DNA from: Verrucomicrobiota bacterium | Lineage (GTDB): Bacteria > Verrucomicrobiota > Verrucomicrobiia > Limisphaerales > UBA11358 | DNA: 64,000 bases | NCBI GenBank assembly: GCA_028872915.1 | Contig: JAGWNY010000011.1 | Location: 1-64,000 of the forward strand | Reading direction: 5' to 3' | In this document: in pieces, positions 9,201-17,127 of the stretch | Numbering within the stretch: the stretch's first letter is position 1 | Layout: each line of letters starts with the position of its first letter | The notes under the pieces: generated by a model | Seen by the model: the letters and a program-made list of their open reading frames with translations, nothing else | The model's database searches: none | What the model was told of the DNA's origin: nothing | Translations under genes and position numbers: made by a program

Positions 9201-12200
9201 CAACGCCCGCTTCCACCGATGGTGGTATCGCTGGTCATGACGATGTTGGTCAGGGCGTGAGTCTGGTCGGCTCCGCTGCTGAACAGCGCGCCGAATCCCG
9301 CCGCGCCGGCGTCTATGCCGCTGCCGCCGACGGTCATCTGGCCCAGGCTGGTGAAGTTGTTGCCGCCCATATCAAGCGAACTGCCTGAAGCAATGGTGAC
9401 ATTCGTGCCGGAGCCAAGGGCATTGGCGCTCACGGCCTGCACATAGCTGGTGTTGGTTACAAGCAGCGGCCCGCTGAACGTGTTGTTGCCGCTCAAACTT
9501 ACGGGCGTGCCCGTGTTGCCGCCATTGACGGTCAAGCCGCCGGAGCCGCTGATATTGTTGGGCAGAGACAAGCCGCTGGTCAGCGCAATGATGAGGCTTC
9601 CGTTGTCCGCGATGTTTCCAGTGCCCGGGAAGGCGCCCACGCTGTCAAAATTGCCCACCTGCACCGTGCCGCCGCCGATGTTCATTCCGTTGAATTCATT
9701 TGCGGCCTGATTATCGAGAATCAGCAATCCAGGGCCTTCCTTGTCAACGGTGGGCAGGTTCGTGCTGATGATGGAACCAACACCGGAGAATTTATAGACC
9801 GGCAGGTTGGTGTTGTCCACCTGAACGATGAGAGGGTTGAGGTTGGCAAGCTGCAAGGTCACATTGGTCTGGCTCGCGGAATCGTTGAAGGTGACGATGT
9901 CGCCATCAAGGAAGTTCGTCGGCGCCACGCCGATTTCCCAGTTATTCTCCGTATAGTTCCAGTTGCCGTCCGTGCCGCCAGTCCAGGTGATGGAAGCTGT
10001 GATTGGGCCGTTGGTGATGACCACCTGCACCACACTATCCACGGTATCGTTCGTGAGATAGCCCATGTAATTGGTGGAAGGCAATTCCAAGCCAAGTGTC
10101 AGGAAGTTTGTGTCCGTGCTGCCGGTGTAGTTGATGGCCGTAAACGTGACCGGATACGAGCCTTGCGGCCCAATTCCTTCGACTTGAAGAAGGTTGGTTG
10201 TGCCGCCGGTTTGCACGTGGCTTGTCAGGCCGCCGCCGGCTGCAAGCTGCGCGAATTGAAGAACCCCGTTCGTCATGTTCACGCTTCCGCCGCTGGCAGT
10301 CAAAATACGGAGAGTGGCGTTGTTGACATCAACGACCTGGCTCACGCCAAAGCCATAAGAAGACTCGCCAGAGACGTCGAACGTGCCGCCCTCGATGTCC
10401 ACGACCGGCGAATTGAGAATCGAGCTGGAGCCGACCAGGGCCAACACGCCGTTGCTCACGGTTGTATTTCCGGTGTAATTGTCAATATTGGTCAGGACTT
10501 CGACGCCGGCGCCAATTTTCGCCAGGGCGATATTTCCGCTAATCGCATCGCCGAAGATTCCAGACTGATCGTTGTCGCCAACCGTCAGGGAAGATTGTGT
10601 TCCCACTGAATTCGTGATGAAGCAACGCGCGGCAACCCCGTAGGAATTCAACCCGTTGATGGTTTCGCTATTGCCGTGCAAATCCCAGATGATTTGACCG
10701 GCGTTGCCATTGGTCATGGTGACGTTTCCGTAGCCGATACCGTGGGGAATGAGACCACTCTCATTCTCTCTCAGAGTGCTGCCCGGGCTGCTGCTGCCGC
10801 CGGCGCTCAAAATGGTGTTGCCGGTCCAATTATCCGGATTCAGGAGTTCCTGAGGGCCGCCAAGATTGACGGTGCCAGCGCGGGAGAGAGCGCCAAAAGT
10901 GAGATTATACGGACCGGAGATGCCGTTGCTGATATTAATCGTATCGCAACCGATGGTGGCGTCGCCGATCAAACTTATAGGGCCTACAAAATTCCCGCCG
11001 CGAATGGTGCCGAAGGCCTCTGTGGCATCGCCGCCGCCGGCAACGAAGATATGGTTGGTGATGAGGTCCGCGCCGATACCGCTGGGGAAGAGGTAGCAGC
11101 CGGGCAGGACGTATATGTTCCCGGATCCGCCGCCGTCGCCGTTGGTGGTTGTTGTGACGCTTCCCAATTCAGACCCCGCGAATTGAACGCGGCCCTGCAA
11201 CAGATACAGGCCGCCTGAGAAAGTGTTATGACCATCCAATTTGATGGATGACGGCCCTGTTTTGACAACAGTGACGGGGCCGGTGCCATTGTCCGTGATT
11301 CGCGTCTCGAATATTACGGACCCCGCGCTCTCGCTCGATCCGGTGCCGGCGTCGAGGGCAATGACGATTTCACCTGGTGTATTCAGAGTGGGGCCGCCCG
11401 CCGTCAGGATTCCGTAATCCTGCGAGCCATGCGTGCCGCTGCCGGTTTGCGCGGCGGCATTCGTGCCGCCAATGAAATAAGTGTTGTTTCCGACCGAATT
11501 GAGCAAAATACCGCCGAATTGGCCCAAGCGCAGCGTATTGTTCGTGCCCACGAAAATGCCCGGACCGTTGGCCGTTCCCGACATGGTGATTGTGTTCACG
11601 TCAACCGTGACACCCGAATTGTCGTTGGTCACCGTCAAAACATTCGCGGAGGCGCCATCGAAGTAGATGTTCGTTTCCGGCATCCCGACAAGCTGCTGGG
11701 CCAGCGTTGAGGTATTGGTCGCCACAAACCAGTTGGTGTAATTGACGATGTCGCCGCTGGCATTCACCGCCGCATAGTTGGTGCTGATAAAGACGGTGTG
11801 AGCCAGACCGTTATTGTGGTTGCCGCCGCCGTTGGCTGGTTCCGTATAGAATGTCTCCGTGTTGTGGTCGCCGCTAATCAACGCCCAACCGCCGAGGATG
11901 CCGTTGACGTTGCTTGTGGAGGTATGGACGTGGCCGCCGCCGGAGGCTTCAGGCGTGACAAAGGTCAGCGTGCCGCCCGCTTGATGCGAGAGAGCGCCGA
12001 GGTCGAGGTTCACGGTGCCCGCGCCATTGGTTGCCACGATGAGCGAACTGCCGAACGTCGAAAATGTGCTCGAAAATGCCTGGCTGTCGGCACCCGCGCC
12101 GCCGCCCATGACGAGTTCCGCGACGTTTTCGGCGCCGTTAAGGGCGCCGGCGGCGTTGCCGCCGCCGATTGTCAAGGCCGAACCCGAAGGGATGATGTTC

Positions 12201-13117
12201 CCCGTGGGCGAGGTGGGCATGGTGTAATCAAGCAACAATACGCCAATGCCGTTGGTCGTGGAACCGGAGAACCCGTTTGCCCCAAATAAATCCAATGTCC
12301 CGTAACCAGCCTTGGAGAGGCTGGACGAGCTCGTGCCATTGTTGGTAATCACACCGCCGTAGGACAAAACGTTGCCGGCGTGAACATAGAATCCGCCCCA
12401 ACCGGTCCCGGAGGTAGGCCCAAGGGAAATTCCGCGATTTGGGTTGATCACCAGGTTGGTGACGCGGCCTTCCAAAGAACCGTCGTTAAGGATCAAGCGG
12501 CCCACTTGAGCCACGTTCAAGTCGTTGGTCGTGCCCAGGCTCAAGTCGGCGGCAGGCGCAACCGTGCTGCCATCCACCTCCACACCCGACGTGCCATTGA
12601 AGACGTTGGTTGTAATACCCGTCAAAGCCACTGTGCCGCCTCCGGTGATATCCAACGCGCCATTTGTGCCGGTAACGGTTCCAAGCAAGTCCACTTCACC
12701 GCCGTTGGTGACATTAATGGTAATGAGATTGGTGATGATGAGAGGGACGGTGATGGTTTCAGGCGTGCCGATCTGGCTGTCGGAAATCGCATTGGTCACT
12801 GAAAATTCACGGTTGCCCAAAATGAACGGCCCCGCCGGCGCCTGGAAAGTGATGCTATTGGCGTAACTGCCGAGCGTCAGGTTATTGGAGTTGGCGAGGT
12901 TTGCCGGGCCGGTGAAAATGATGACGGCGCCGTTGGCGGGCACGTTCTGGCCCGACCAGTTTCCAGGGGTGGTCCAAAAAACGTTTGCTCCCTGGCCCGT
13001 CCACGTGTTCGTGACGAGTTGGGCAAAGCCAGTGCCCGCGGCGCATAGGCTGAGCATGGCGGTGACAATGAAGCGAAGAGACGATGATGTTCCTGTGGTT
13101 CGGATGGGAGTTTTCAT
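6278..13117 (-). CDS. Giant secreted autotransporter-type beta-strand repeat protein
   Basis: This 2,279-residue protein starts with a clear signal peptide (basic MKTPIRTTG, hydrophobic core, cleavage near GTGFAQ). It then consists almost entirely of Thr/Asn/Gly-rich repeats of the autotransporter-associated beta-strand type: recurring units such as GTLTLISTTNATG, NAGTLTINTNS and GTVQVGNFDSVG, alternating with TWTGG or WDNAQSNGLWD segments that open new blocks. It likely forms a long extracellular beta-solenoid. I see no C-terminal 12-strand beta-barrel; the end (SSTNIALPLTNWTS...FFILSNTNY) resembles tail domains of other Verrucomicrobia secreted proteins, so export may differ from classical type V. 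Possible roles are surface adhesion or matrix; none is shown directly. It stands alone as a transcription unit with its own terminator. Confidence 0.85.
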   Translation of the reverse strand: MKTPIRTTGTSSSLRFIVTAMLSLCAAGTGFAQLVTNTWTGQGANVFWTTPGNWSGQNVPANGAVIIFTGPANLANSNNLTLGSYANSITFQAPAGPFILGNREFSVTNAISDSQIGTPETITVPLIITNLITINVTNGGEVDLLGTVTGTNGALDITGGGTVALTGITTNVFNGTSGVEVDGSTVAPAADLSLGTTNDLNVAQVGRLILNDGSLEGRVTNLVINPNRGISLGPTSGTGWGGFYVHAGNVLSYGGVITNNGTSSSSLSKAGYGTLDLFGANGFSGSTTNGIGVLLLDYTMPTSPTGNIIPSGSALTIGGGNAAGALNGAENVAELVMGGGAGADSQAFSSTFSTFGSSLIVATNGAGTVNLDLGALSHQAGGTLTFVTPEASGGGHVHTSTSNVNGILGGWALISGDHNTETFYTEPANGGGNHNNGLAHTVFISTNYAAVNASGDIVNYTNWFVATNTSTLAQQLVGMPETNIYFDGASANVLTVTNDNSGVTVDVNTITMSGTANGPGIFVGTNNTLRLGQFGGILLNSVGNNTYFIGGTNAAAQTGSGTHGSQDYGILTAGGPTLNTPGEIVIALDAGTGSSESAGSVIFETRITDNGTGPVTVVKTGPSSIKLDGHNTFSGGLYLLQGRVQFAGSELGSVTTTTNGDGGGSGNIYVLPGCYLFPSGIGADLITNHIFVAGGGDATEAFGTIRGGNFVGPISLIGDATIGCDTINISNGISGPYNLTFGALSRAGTVNLGGPQELLNPDNWTGNTILSAGGSSSPGSTLRENESGLIPHGIGYGNVTMTNGNAGQIIWDLHGNSETINGLNSYGVAARCFITNSVGTQSSLTVGDNDQSGIFGDAISGNIALAKIGAGVEVLTNIDNYTGNTTVSNGVLALVGSSSILNSPVVDIEGGTFDVSGESSYGFGVSQVVDVNNATLRILTASGGSVNMTNGVLQFAQLAAGGGLTSHVQTGGTTNLLQVEGIGPQGSYPVTFTAINYTGSTDTNFLTLGLELPSTNYMGYLTNDTVDSVVQVVITNGPITASITWTGGTDGNWNYTENNWEIGVAPTNFLDGDIVTFNDSASQTNVTLQLANLNPLIVQVDNTNLPVYKFSGVGSIISTNLPTVDKEGPGLLILDNQAANEFNGMNIGGGTVQVGNFDSVGAFPGTGNIADNGSLIIALTSGLSLPNNISGSGGLTVNGGNTGTPVSLSGNNTFSGPLLVTNTSYVQAVSANALGSGTNVTIASGSSLDMGGNNFTSLGQMTVGGSGIDAGAAGFGALFSSGADQTHALTNIVMTSDTTIGGSGRWDLRPGSGLASLSTGGQAYNLTKVGANQISLVSATIDPALANIDVQAGTLGFEGNSTGLGNPADTLTIESGAALEFYAATNQLNKTVDLLGSITNTSGSNFVAGAVSVSGPANIDVASGGLTFDGPVTNVISGDTLEINGGTETNNTTVVLNGSGNTTGLGIYLDDGTLVVNGVNSDTTGFLDMYDNNLNHEPVYLGGSGTFDGTVYVDSQIGTGVATLWPSIGGAPSTLTVGALHLAAEGGNQADAIFELGTSTSSGDDMVNASSMPTPGTVAVYIHPIAPLTNTGPYTLFNVTGGAPSIASFTVTTDPALGQSRYGYSLGTSGTKIQLNVTALSATLQWDNAQSNGLWDVAASTNWLYVGPNTNTAFYNLDSLAFNDLTTTAQTNTITIVTNVNPNSLVFNNTTNTYLLSGAGGIGGATGLEKDGTGILNLSNRDNTFSGAIAINAGTLTINTNSYTPDEASSITIANGATLDIGGGLQANNTVNLGTTPITVVGAGANGVGAIANLSTNAAYPGQYGNFHTVTMLGNTTIGATGRMDMRSATLTCTLSTGGNPYTLTVNPIGGTNANGQVNIVSVNVDPALGEVDDIGSGVFTLQGYTTLGDTNYNLVISTNAVLHFYDYTATNFDKPIVLEDGATLYNQHGANDIASAITLGTNAGANCVFNIGGNSFEEDGVISGPGNLIESTSGSRLTLTATNTYTGDTLLSDGTLTLISTTNATGMVLNGSIATSTNIIDAGHTIDVTGLTNEDDTLTLNAGVSQTLSGSGTIAGSLVSPVGTSVLLGTNSAVGTVTVTTNATLAGTTYVKLNPASTNSDVLSVTNGTLTYGGTIVVTNISAFNIQPLGTNSFRVFPAGTYTGSPTVQLPTVPGVTFDTSQLTVNGTILAISTAQPIPLIESISINGSALTLTATNNSAVNPATYYVLSSTNIALPLTNWTSVFTNTFDATGYTAFTNNLVDTNDLHQFFILSNTNY

Positions 13118-13588
13118 ATTGTAGTTGCGTCAGCCCCTTGCATGGCCCCGCTGAATCGAGGGATGGGCCGATTCCACCCTGTTGCGGTCATGTCCTTGCA
13201 TGGAGACTGTTGCTACTTTGCCAGAAGTCGTTCGCCGGAAGCAATGAACTTTTCCGCCAAAAAAATGGACTTTTCCGCCATATTTTGAACGATGATCTTT
13301 CGATTTAATTCGTGACCTTGCAAATTTCCAGGCGCGGCTGGCGCGGCAACCGCAGCCGTCGTCATCCCGATCGCCGGGTATATGGGCATTGAAGGTGGTG
13401 AAAATGCCCGGCAACCCAAATTCACTGCAAATGCCCCCGGTTGACTGCAAATGGCGAGGGGCGCGAGAGCCGCAGGCGGCGGAGAGGATTTCTTTTGGGA
13501 TAAATTGAGCCGCGGGACCTGCCCAACAGAGTGGCAGCGGCTCGGCCAGTCTCACGGTCTTGATCATGTCAGGCCGGAGCCACGCGGA

Positions 13589-13743
13589 TTCCAACGGCGC
13601 GACTGGCGTGATCCCGGATTCCATCTTGCTCATACCAGGCCGGAAGCGTGCAGTTGGCTCGGTTGGTCCCGGCCAAGCTCCATTAAACCGCCGAGGTTCC
13701 AATGGCGCCACCGGCTCGTGCCCGGATTCCATCTTTCTCATAC
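13589..13743. repeat. Imperfect 47-base direct repeat pair
   Basis: Copies lie at 13589-13635 and 13697-13743 and match at about 39 of 47 positions, sharing CCCGGATTCCATCTT and the CTCATAC end. A shorter AGGCCGGA element also recurs at 13571 and 13637. Read on the minus strand each copy would encode M.KMESG..PVAPLE. Whether this is a decayed repeat protein or a noncoding repeat is unknown. Confidence 0.7.
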
Positions 13744-13783
13744 TACACCTCCATTAAAGCACGGAGATGGGCGGAAATCCACG

Positions 13784-13878
13784 AAAAGTTATTTAACTGG
13801 ATTTATCGCGGAAGTTCCTGCACGGGAACGGGTTCCAAAAAGTTATTTAACTGATTTGGCCCAAGTTGAATAACTTTT
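13784..13878. repeat. AAAAGTTATTTAACTG direct repeats with inverted partner
   Basis: The 16-mer AAAAGTTATTTAACTG occurs at 13784-13799 and exactly again at 13838-13853; the first ten bases recur inverted at 13869-13878 (AATAACTTTT). The AT-rich blocks stand out in GC-rich surroundings. They could be a regulatory cluster or the ends of a small mobile remnant. Confidence 0.65.
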
Positions 13879-13916
13879 CCGGGGAATTTCAACCCGAAAC
13901 AGCGCATTCCACCCCC

Positions 13917-14024
13917 AAGGCACGGAGGACACGGAGGGGGTGGACGGAGATTTTAGACAGGATGAACAGGATGAACAGGATGGCGGAAAGGGCCTCACGC
14001 AAAGGACGCAAAGGGCGGAAAAAT
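13917..14024. repeat. Dispersed low-complexity intergenic module, copy 1
   Basis: Contains block B (ACACGGAGGGGGTGGACGG then TTTTAGACAGGATGAACAGG with a repeated ATGAACAGG unit) followed by block A (GGGCCTCACGCAAAGGACGC). The same blocks appear in the opposite order near 14.99-15.08 kb. Such modules recur between genes in many environmental bacterial genomes, notably in the PVC group; their function is unknown. Confidence 0.75.
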
Positions 14025-14098
14025 GAAGGCGGACGCGACGATTTGACTCGTTGCGTCCGCCCCGAACCGTGTCAGAGAATCACACGGACGTTAACCGA

Positions 14099-14653
14099 TC
14101 AACCTGCCTTTGACTTCAGCCAATTCCAAGCGGCCTCAACTGAAGCCTTCTCCTCATCGTAAGCCTTTTCAAAGCCGGCTTGAGCTTTTCCCCACTGCGC
14201 CTCCGTGGCGTTTCTTACATTGTCAAATTTCCGGTTCAAGGCCCGCCGCCGGGACTTGATGCCTTGCAATTTTTGCCGCGCCTGGGTCTTCAGCGAGCCG
14301 CCCGACCGTCTGGCTTGGGCGGACAACTGGCGGATCCTTGCGTCCAAGCCGTTCAAATCGGCCCTGGCCTTTGCGGTGAACTTGTCCTTTTCCGCATATA
14401 GATAATTGGTACTGGATTCAAACCGCGCCGCAACGTTTGCCCATGCGTTGGAGCCTCCCTGCTTGACTTGTCCCCATGACTGCGTGGCGCCTTGCTCGGT
14501 GCCGCGCCAGACTTGCGAGGCGCCCTGTTTTACTCCCTGCCAAGGCGACGGCGCGGGATTGGTAGCGGCGTCATCGGGCGCGGAGGCCGTCTGCCCGGCG
14601 GCACTTATGGTCAAGGCCGCCAGCAAGGCAATCGTCGGCAGCGGATATTTCAT
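14099..14653 (-). CDS. Small exported Ala/Lys-rich helical protein, unrecognised
   Basis: This 184-residue protein begins with a signal peptide (MKYPLPTIALLAALTISAAG, cleavage likely after the GQTASA region). It continues with a WQGVKQGASQVWRGTEQG-type repeat (about 38-70) in which Trp, Gly and Gln recur every seven to twelve residues, then a basic, probably coiled helix (about 95-180). It resembles apolipophorin- or YtxH-like helical envelope proteins in composition only. The preceding gene on the strand encodes a DUF1328 membrane peptide, suggesting a small envelope-stress unit. The ATG at 14653 is chosen because the signal peptide begins there. Confidence 0.7.
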   Translation of the reverse strand: MKYPLPTIALLAALTISAAGQTASAPDDAATNPAPSPWQGVKQGASQVWRGTEQGATQSWGQVKQGGSNAWANVAARFESSTNYLYAEKDKFTAKARADLNGLDARIRQLSAQARRSGGSLKTQARQKLQGIKSRRRALNRKFDNVRNATEAQWGKAQAGFEKAYDEEKASVEAAWNWLKSKAG

Positions 14654-14664
14654 GTATTCAAAGA

Positions 14665-14829
14665 TCATTGCCGGCGCAGCAATTGGCGGACAAGCGACGC
14701 CAAAAATAGAACGAGGAAAATAACGAACAAAATTTTTGCCATTCCCGCCGCCGCGCCGGCGACGCTGGTAAACCCCAAAAGTCCGGCAATGAGCGCAATA
14801 ATCAAAAAGGTCAAAGTCCAGCCCAGCAT
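14665..14829 (-). CDS. DUF1328 (YtjA-like) small membrane protein
   Basis: This 54-residue peptide has two hydrophobic helices (about 3-21 and 30-50), opens with [20 protein letters not shown], and carries the [17 protein letters not shown] signature of the DUF1328/YtjA family; it ends in RRQ. GAGGAAA lies eight bases before the ATG, a good ribosome binding site. Family members are inner-membrane peptides of unknown function, often near stress genes. The gene lies eleven bases upstream of the exported helical protein on the same strand. Confidence 0.88.
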   Translation of the reverse strand: MLGWTLTFLIIALIAGLLGFTSVAGAAAGMAKILFVIFLVLFLASLVRQLLRRQ

Positions 14830-15175
14830 AGTTGTTTCCTCTATAAGCCGGCCAATTCTTTTGCAACAGACGTGCCATTCTATTTATTGCAATATCCGGG
14901 ACAATGACGCGGCGCGGCAATGCAATTTGCAATATGAGGATGCAAATCGCGGTGCGCGGGATTCACCGGAAAGGTGTTCGGAGGCGGGGAAAAGGGCCTC
15001 ACGCAAGGGACGCAAAAATTACCACAGAGACACGAAGGACACGGAGGGGTGGACGGAGATTTTAGACAGGATGAACAGGATTATCAGATTGTCAGATTAT
15101 CAGATTGTCAGATTGCGGCGGGCGAATTGGACGCCCATTTCAGATGGACGCGGAAAAAAACGAAGTCGAAACAAT
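14830..15175. other. Intergenic region with low-complexity modules
   Basis: About 350 bases between lysS and the DUF1328 gene. It probably contains the latter's promoter near its left end and the second copy of the dispersed module, with an 8-base tandem repeat, on the right. No gene is supported. Confidence 0.7.
14990..15115. repeat. Dispersed low-complexity module, copy 2, with 8-base tandem repeats
   Basis: Block A (AAAGGGCCTCACGCAA) precedes an ACCACAGAGACACGAAGGAC segment and block B (GGACGGAGATTTTAGACAGG then ATGAACAGGAT), the reverse order of copy 1. It ends in four tandem 8-base units TCAGATTG/TCAGATTA at 15084-15115. Confidence 0.8.
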
Positions 15176-17056
15176 TCAGCCGCGGGTCACCGTTACGGGC
15201 GAGACGGTTATCTGGCATTCGGGGAACGACTTGCGCAAAAGTTGGGCGAGGGACGTTTCCACCTGGTCCGAGAGGGTTTTGCGTTGCTCCCCGTCGGCGG
15301 CCGGCATTGGCGGTTCGACGCCGATGCCGGCCAGCCGCAGGAGGCTGTTTGGAAAAATTCCTTCAATTTCGACGTGACCGGAGGCGCGCACGCGGCCTTT
15401 CATTGCGCCGTCATTCCATATCCGCAGGCGGGGTTTGAGAGCGAGGTTGCGCGCATGCGGCTTGATAAACCCCTCCTGGCAGAGTGATTGGAATTGTTCA
15501 AACGACAGCACCAAATCTTCGACCGGCGCCACGGAGGGGTCTTCCACGCCGTAAATGGCGGCATTCAAGGGCGAAACAGCCGGGCGCATCATCGGGAAAA
15601 AGATGACATCATCAATGTTTTCCTGGCCGGTGAAAATCATGGCCATGCGTTCCAAACCCGGCCCGATTCCGGTGGCGGGAGGCATTCCATATTCCAAGGC
15701 TTCGATGAAATCGAAGTCCAACGTGTGAAACTTGCCGGCGTCGCGTTCCCCGGCGCGCCAGGCGTTTCGCCACGTCTCCAAAAGGCGCGCGGCATCGTTT
15801 TGCTCCGACCAATTGTCGCCGCATTCCATTCCGGCGATAAAAATTTCGAATCGCTCGGCGAAGCGGGGGTCTTCGGACATCGGTTTGGCGAGTGGGGAAA
15901 TTTCAACCGGGTGCCCGTGGAGCAGCGTGGGCTGGATCAGGTCGGGTTCCACCGCGGCCTCAAAGGCCCTGGCGAGGGCCTCGCCAATGGAAGGCTGCGG
16001 TTCGTAAATTTTCAGGCCGGCCAGTTTTTCATTGGCCTCGCCGACGCTCCGGCACGCGGAAAAATCCACTCCGGTTTTCTCCTTCACGGCGTCCTTCATG
16101 CTGATGCGGCGCCACGGTTTTCCGAAATCAATGGCATGGCCGCGGACCATGAATTCCAACCTGCCAAAAACGTCCGTCGCCACGTGCCGGAACATGTCCT
16201 CGATCAGGTTCATGTTGTATTCGTAATTTTCGTAGGCGGTCATGGTCTCGACCATGCCAAATTCCGGGTGATGGCTGCGGTCAATGCCCTCGTTTCGGAA
16301 ATAGCGGCCGATGGTATAGACCTTGTCGTAACCGGCGACAATGAGGCGCTTAAGATACAACTCATGGGAAATGGCGAGGTACATTTCGCAGCCCAGGGCG
16401 TTGACGTGGGTTTTGAAGGGCTTGGCCGTCCCGCCGCCGTATTGCGGCTGGATGACCGGGGTGACGAATTCCTGAAAGCCGCGTTGGTTCAAGAAAACGC
16501 GGATGGAGGCGGCCATCCGTGAAATCGCGCCGAAACGGTGAAAGGACGGCCGCTCCAAAATTGCGTCCAGGTACCGCTTCCGCAAAACCTGTTCGCGGTC
16601 CTTCAGCCCGGACCACAGGTCGGGCAACGGTCGGACGGCCTTGGCCAGCAAACGCAGCGATTCCACCAGCACGGAAATTTCGCCCCGCTCGGTTTTGACC
16701 ACCTTGCCCGCGGCCTCGATGATGTCGCCGATGTCGAGGAGGTTCGTCTCGGCATAACCGAGCCTGCCATCGGCGGCGTCGGTTTCCCGCACGAGGTTCC
16801 GGCGCAGAAAGAGTTGCAGCCTGCCCGTCTGGTCCTGGATATGCGCAAACGCCAGCGCGCCCTGTTTGCGCCAGGACATCAAACGCCCGGCTACGGTGAC
16901 CGTTTTACCTTCATGGCGGGGAAAATCATCCAGGATGGGCTTCGCGTAATGGGACCGGCGTCCGCGGGATGGATACGGGTTCAGGCCGAGAGAACGCAAC
17001 GCCGCCGCCTTGGCCAGGCGGCCGTCGCGAATTTCGATCAAAGGATTGGATGCCAC
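15176..17056 (-). CDS. lysS: Lysyl-tRNA synthetase (class II) with C-terminal extension
   Basis: The enzyme charges tRNA-Lys in the cytosol. Of 626 residues, about 50-150 form the OB-fold anticodon-binding domain (VTVAGRLMSWRKQG.LAFAHIQD) and about 165-490 the class II catalytic core. Motif 2 is YFRNEGIDRSHHPEFGMVE and motif 3 is GIGPGLERMAMIFTG. The lysine-pocket region GMECGDNWSEQND diverges from the usual G.EIANGFSELND. Typical bacterial LysRS is about 500 residues; here 130 more follow motif 3, starting near VEDLVLSFEQFQ, with a small basic alpha/beta-looking domain. Start is the ATG of MASNPLIEIRDGRLAK. Confidence 0.92.
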   Translation of the reverse strand: MASNPLIEIRDGRLAKAAALRSLGLNPYPSRGRRSHYAKPILDDFPRHEGKTVTVAGRLMSWRKQGALAFAHIQDQTGRLQLFLRRNLVRETDAADGRLGYAETNLLDIGDIIEAAGKVVKTERGEISVLVESLRLLAKAVRPLPDLWSGLKDREQVLRKRYLDAILERPSFHRFGAISRMAASIRVFLNQRGFQEFVTPVIQPQYGGGTAKPFKTHVNALGCEMYLAISHELYLKRLIVAGYDKVYTIGRYFRNEGIDRSHHPEFGMVETMTAYENYEYNMNLIEDMFRHVATDVFGRLEFMVRGHAIDFGKPWRRISMKDAVKEKTGVDFSACRSVGEANEKLAGLKIYEPQPSIGEALARAFEAAVEPDLIQPTLLHGHPVEISPLAKPMSEDPRFAERFEIFIAGMECGDNWSEQNDAARLLETWRNAWRAGERDAGKFHTLDFDFIEALEYGMPPATGIGPGLERMAMIFTGQENIDDVIFFPMMRPAVSPLNAAIYGVEDPSVAPVEDLVLSFEQFQSLCQEGFIKPHARNLALKPRLRIWNDGAMKGRVRASGHVEIEGIFPNSLLRLAGIGVEPPMPAADGEQRKTLSDQVETSLAQLLRKSFPECQITVSPVTVTRG

Positions 17057-17127
17057 AAAATTTATTTACCGCGCCGCGCGGATTTTACCCACTCCCGCGT
17101 GGAAGAACAGCCAAACTCGCGCCAAAC

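Larger units (their letters stand above)
13118..14098. other. Gene-poor, repeat-rich intergenic region
   Basis: About 1 kb without a supportable gene. ORFs exist on both strands but show no family resemblance and run through repeats. The region holds a pair of 17-base direct repeats at 13243 and 13265 (AATGAACTTTTCCGCCA and AATGGACTTTTCCGCCA), a 47-base imperfect repeat pair, an AAAAGTTATTTAACTG pair with an inverted partner, and a dispersed low-complexity module near 13.92-14.03 kb. Promoter elements for the giant gene probably lie just upstream of 13117. Confidence 0.7.

Noticed and set aside
13130-13741. 203-residue minus-strand frame in the repeat-rich gap
   Set aside because: Low-complexity, passes through the 47-base DNA repeats, and no family match is seen; recorded as a repeat instead.
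15084-15115. CRISPR array
   Set aside because: The repeat is 8 bases with no spacers; it is a simple tandem repeat.
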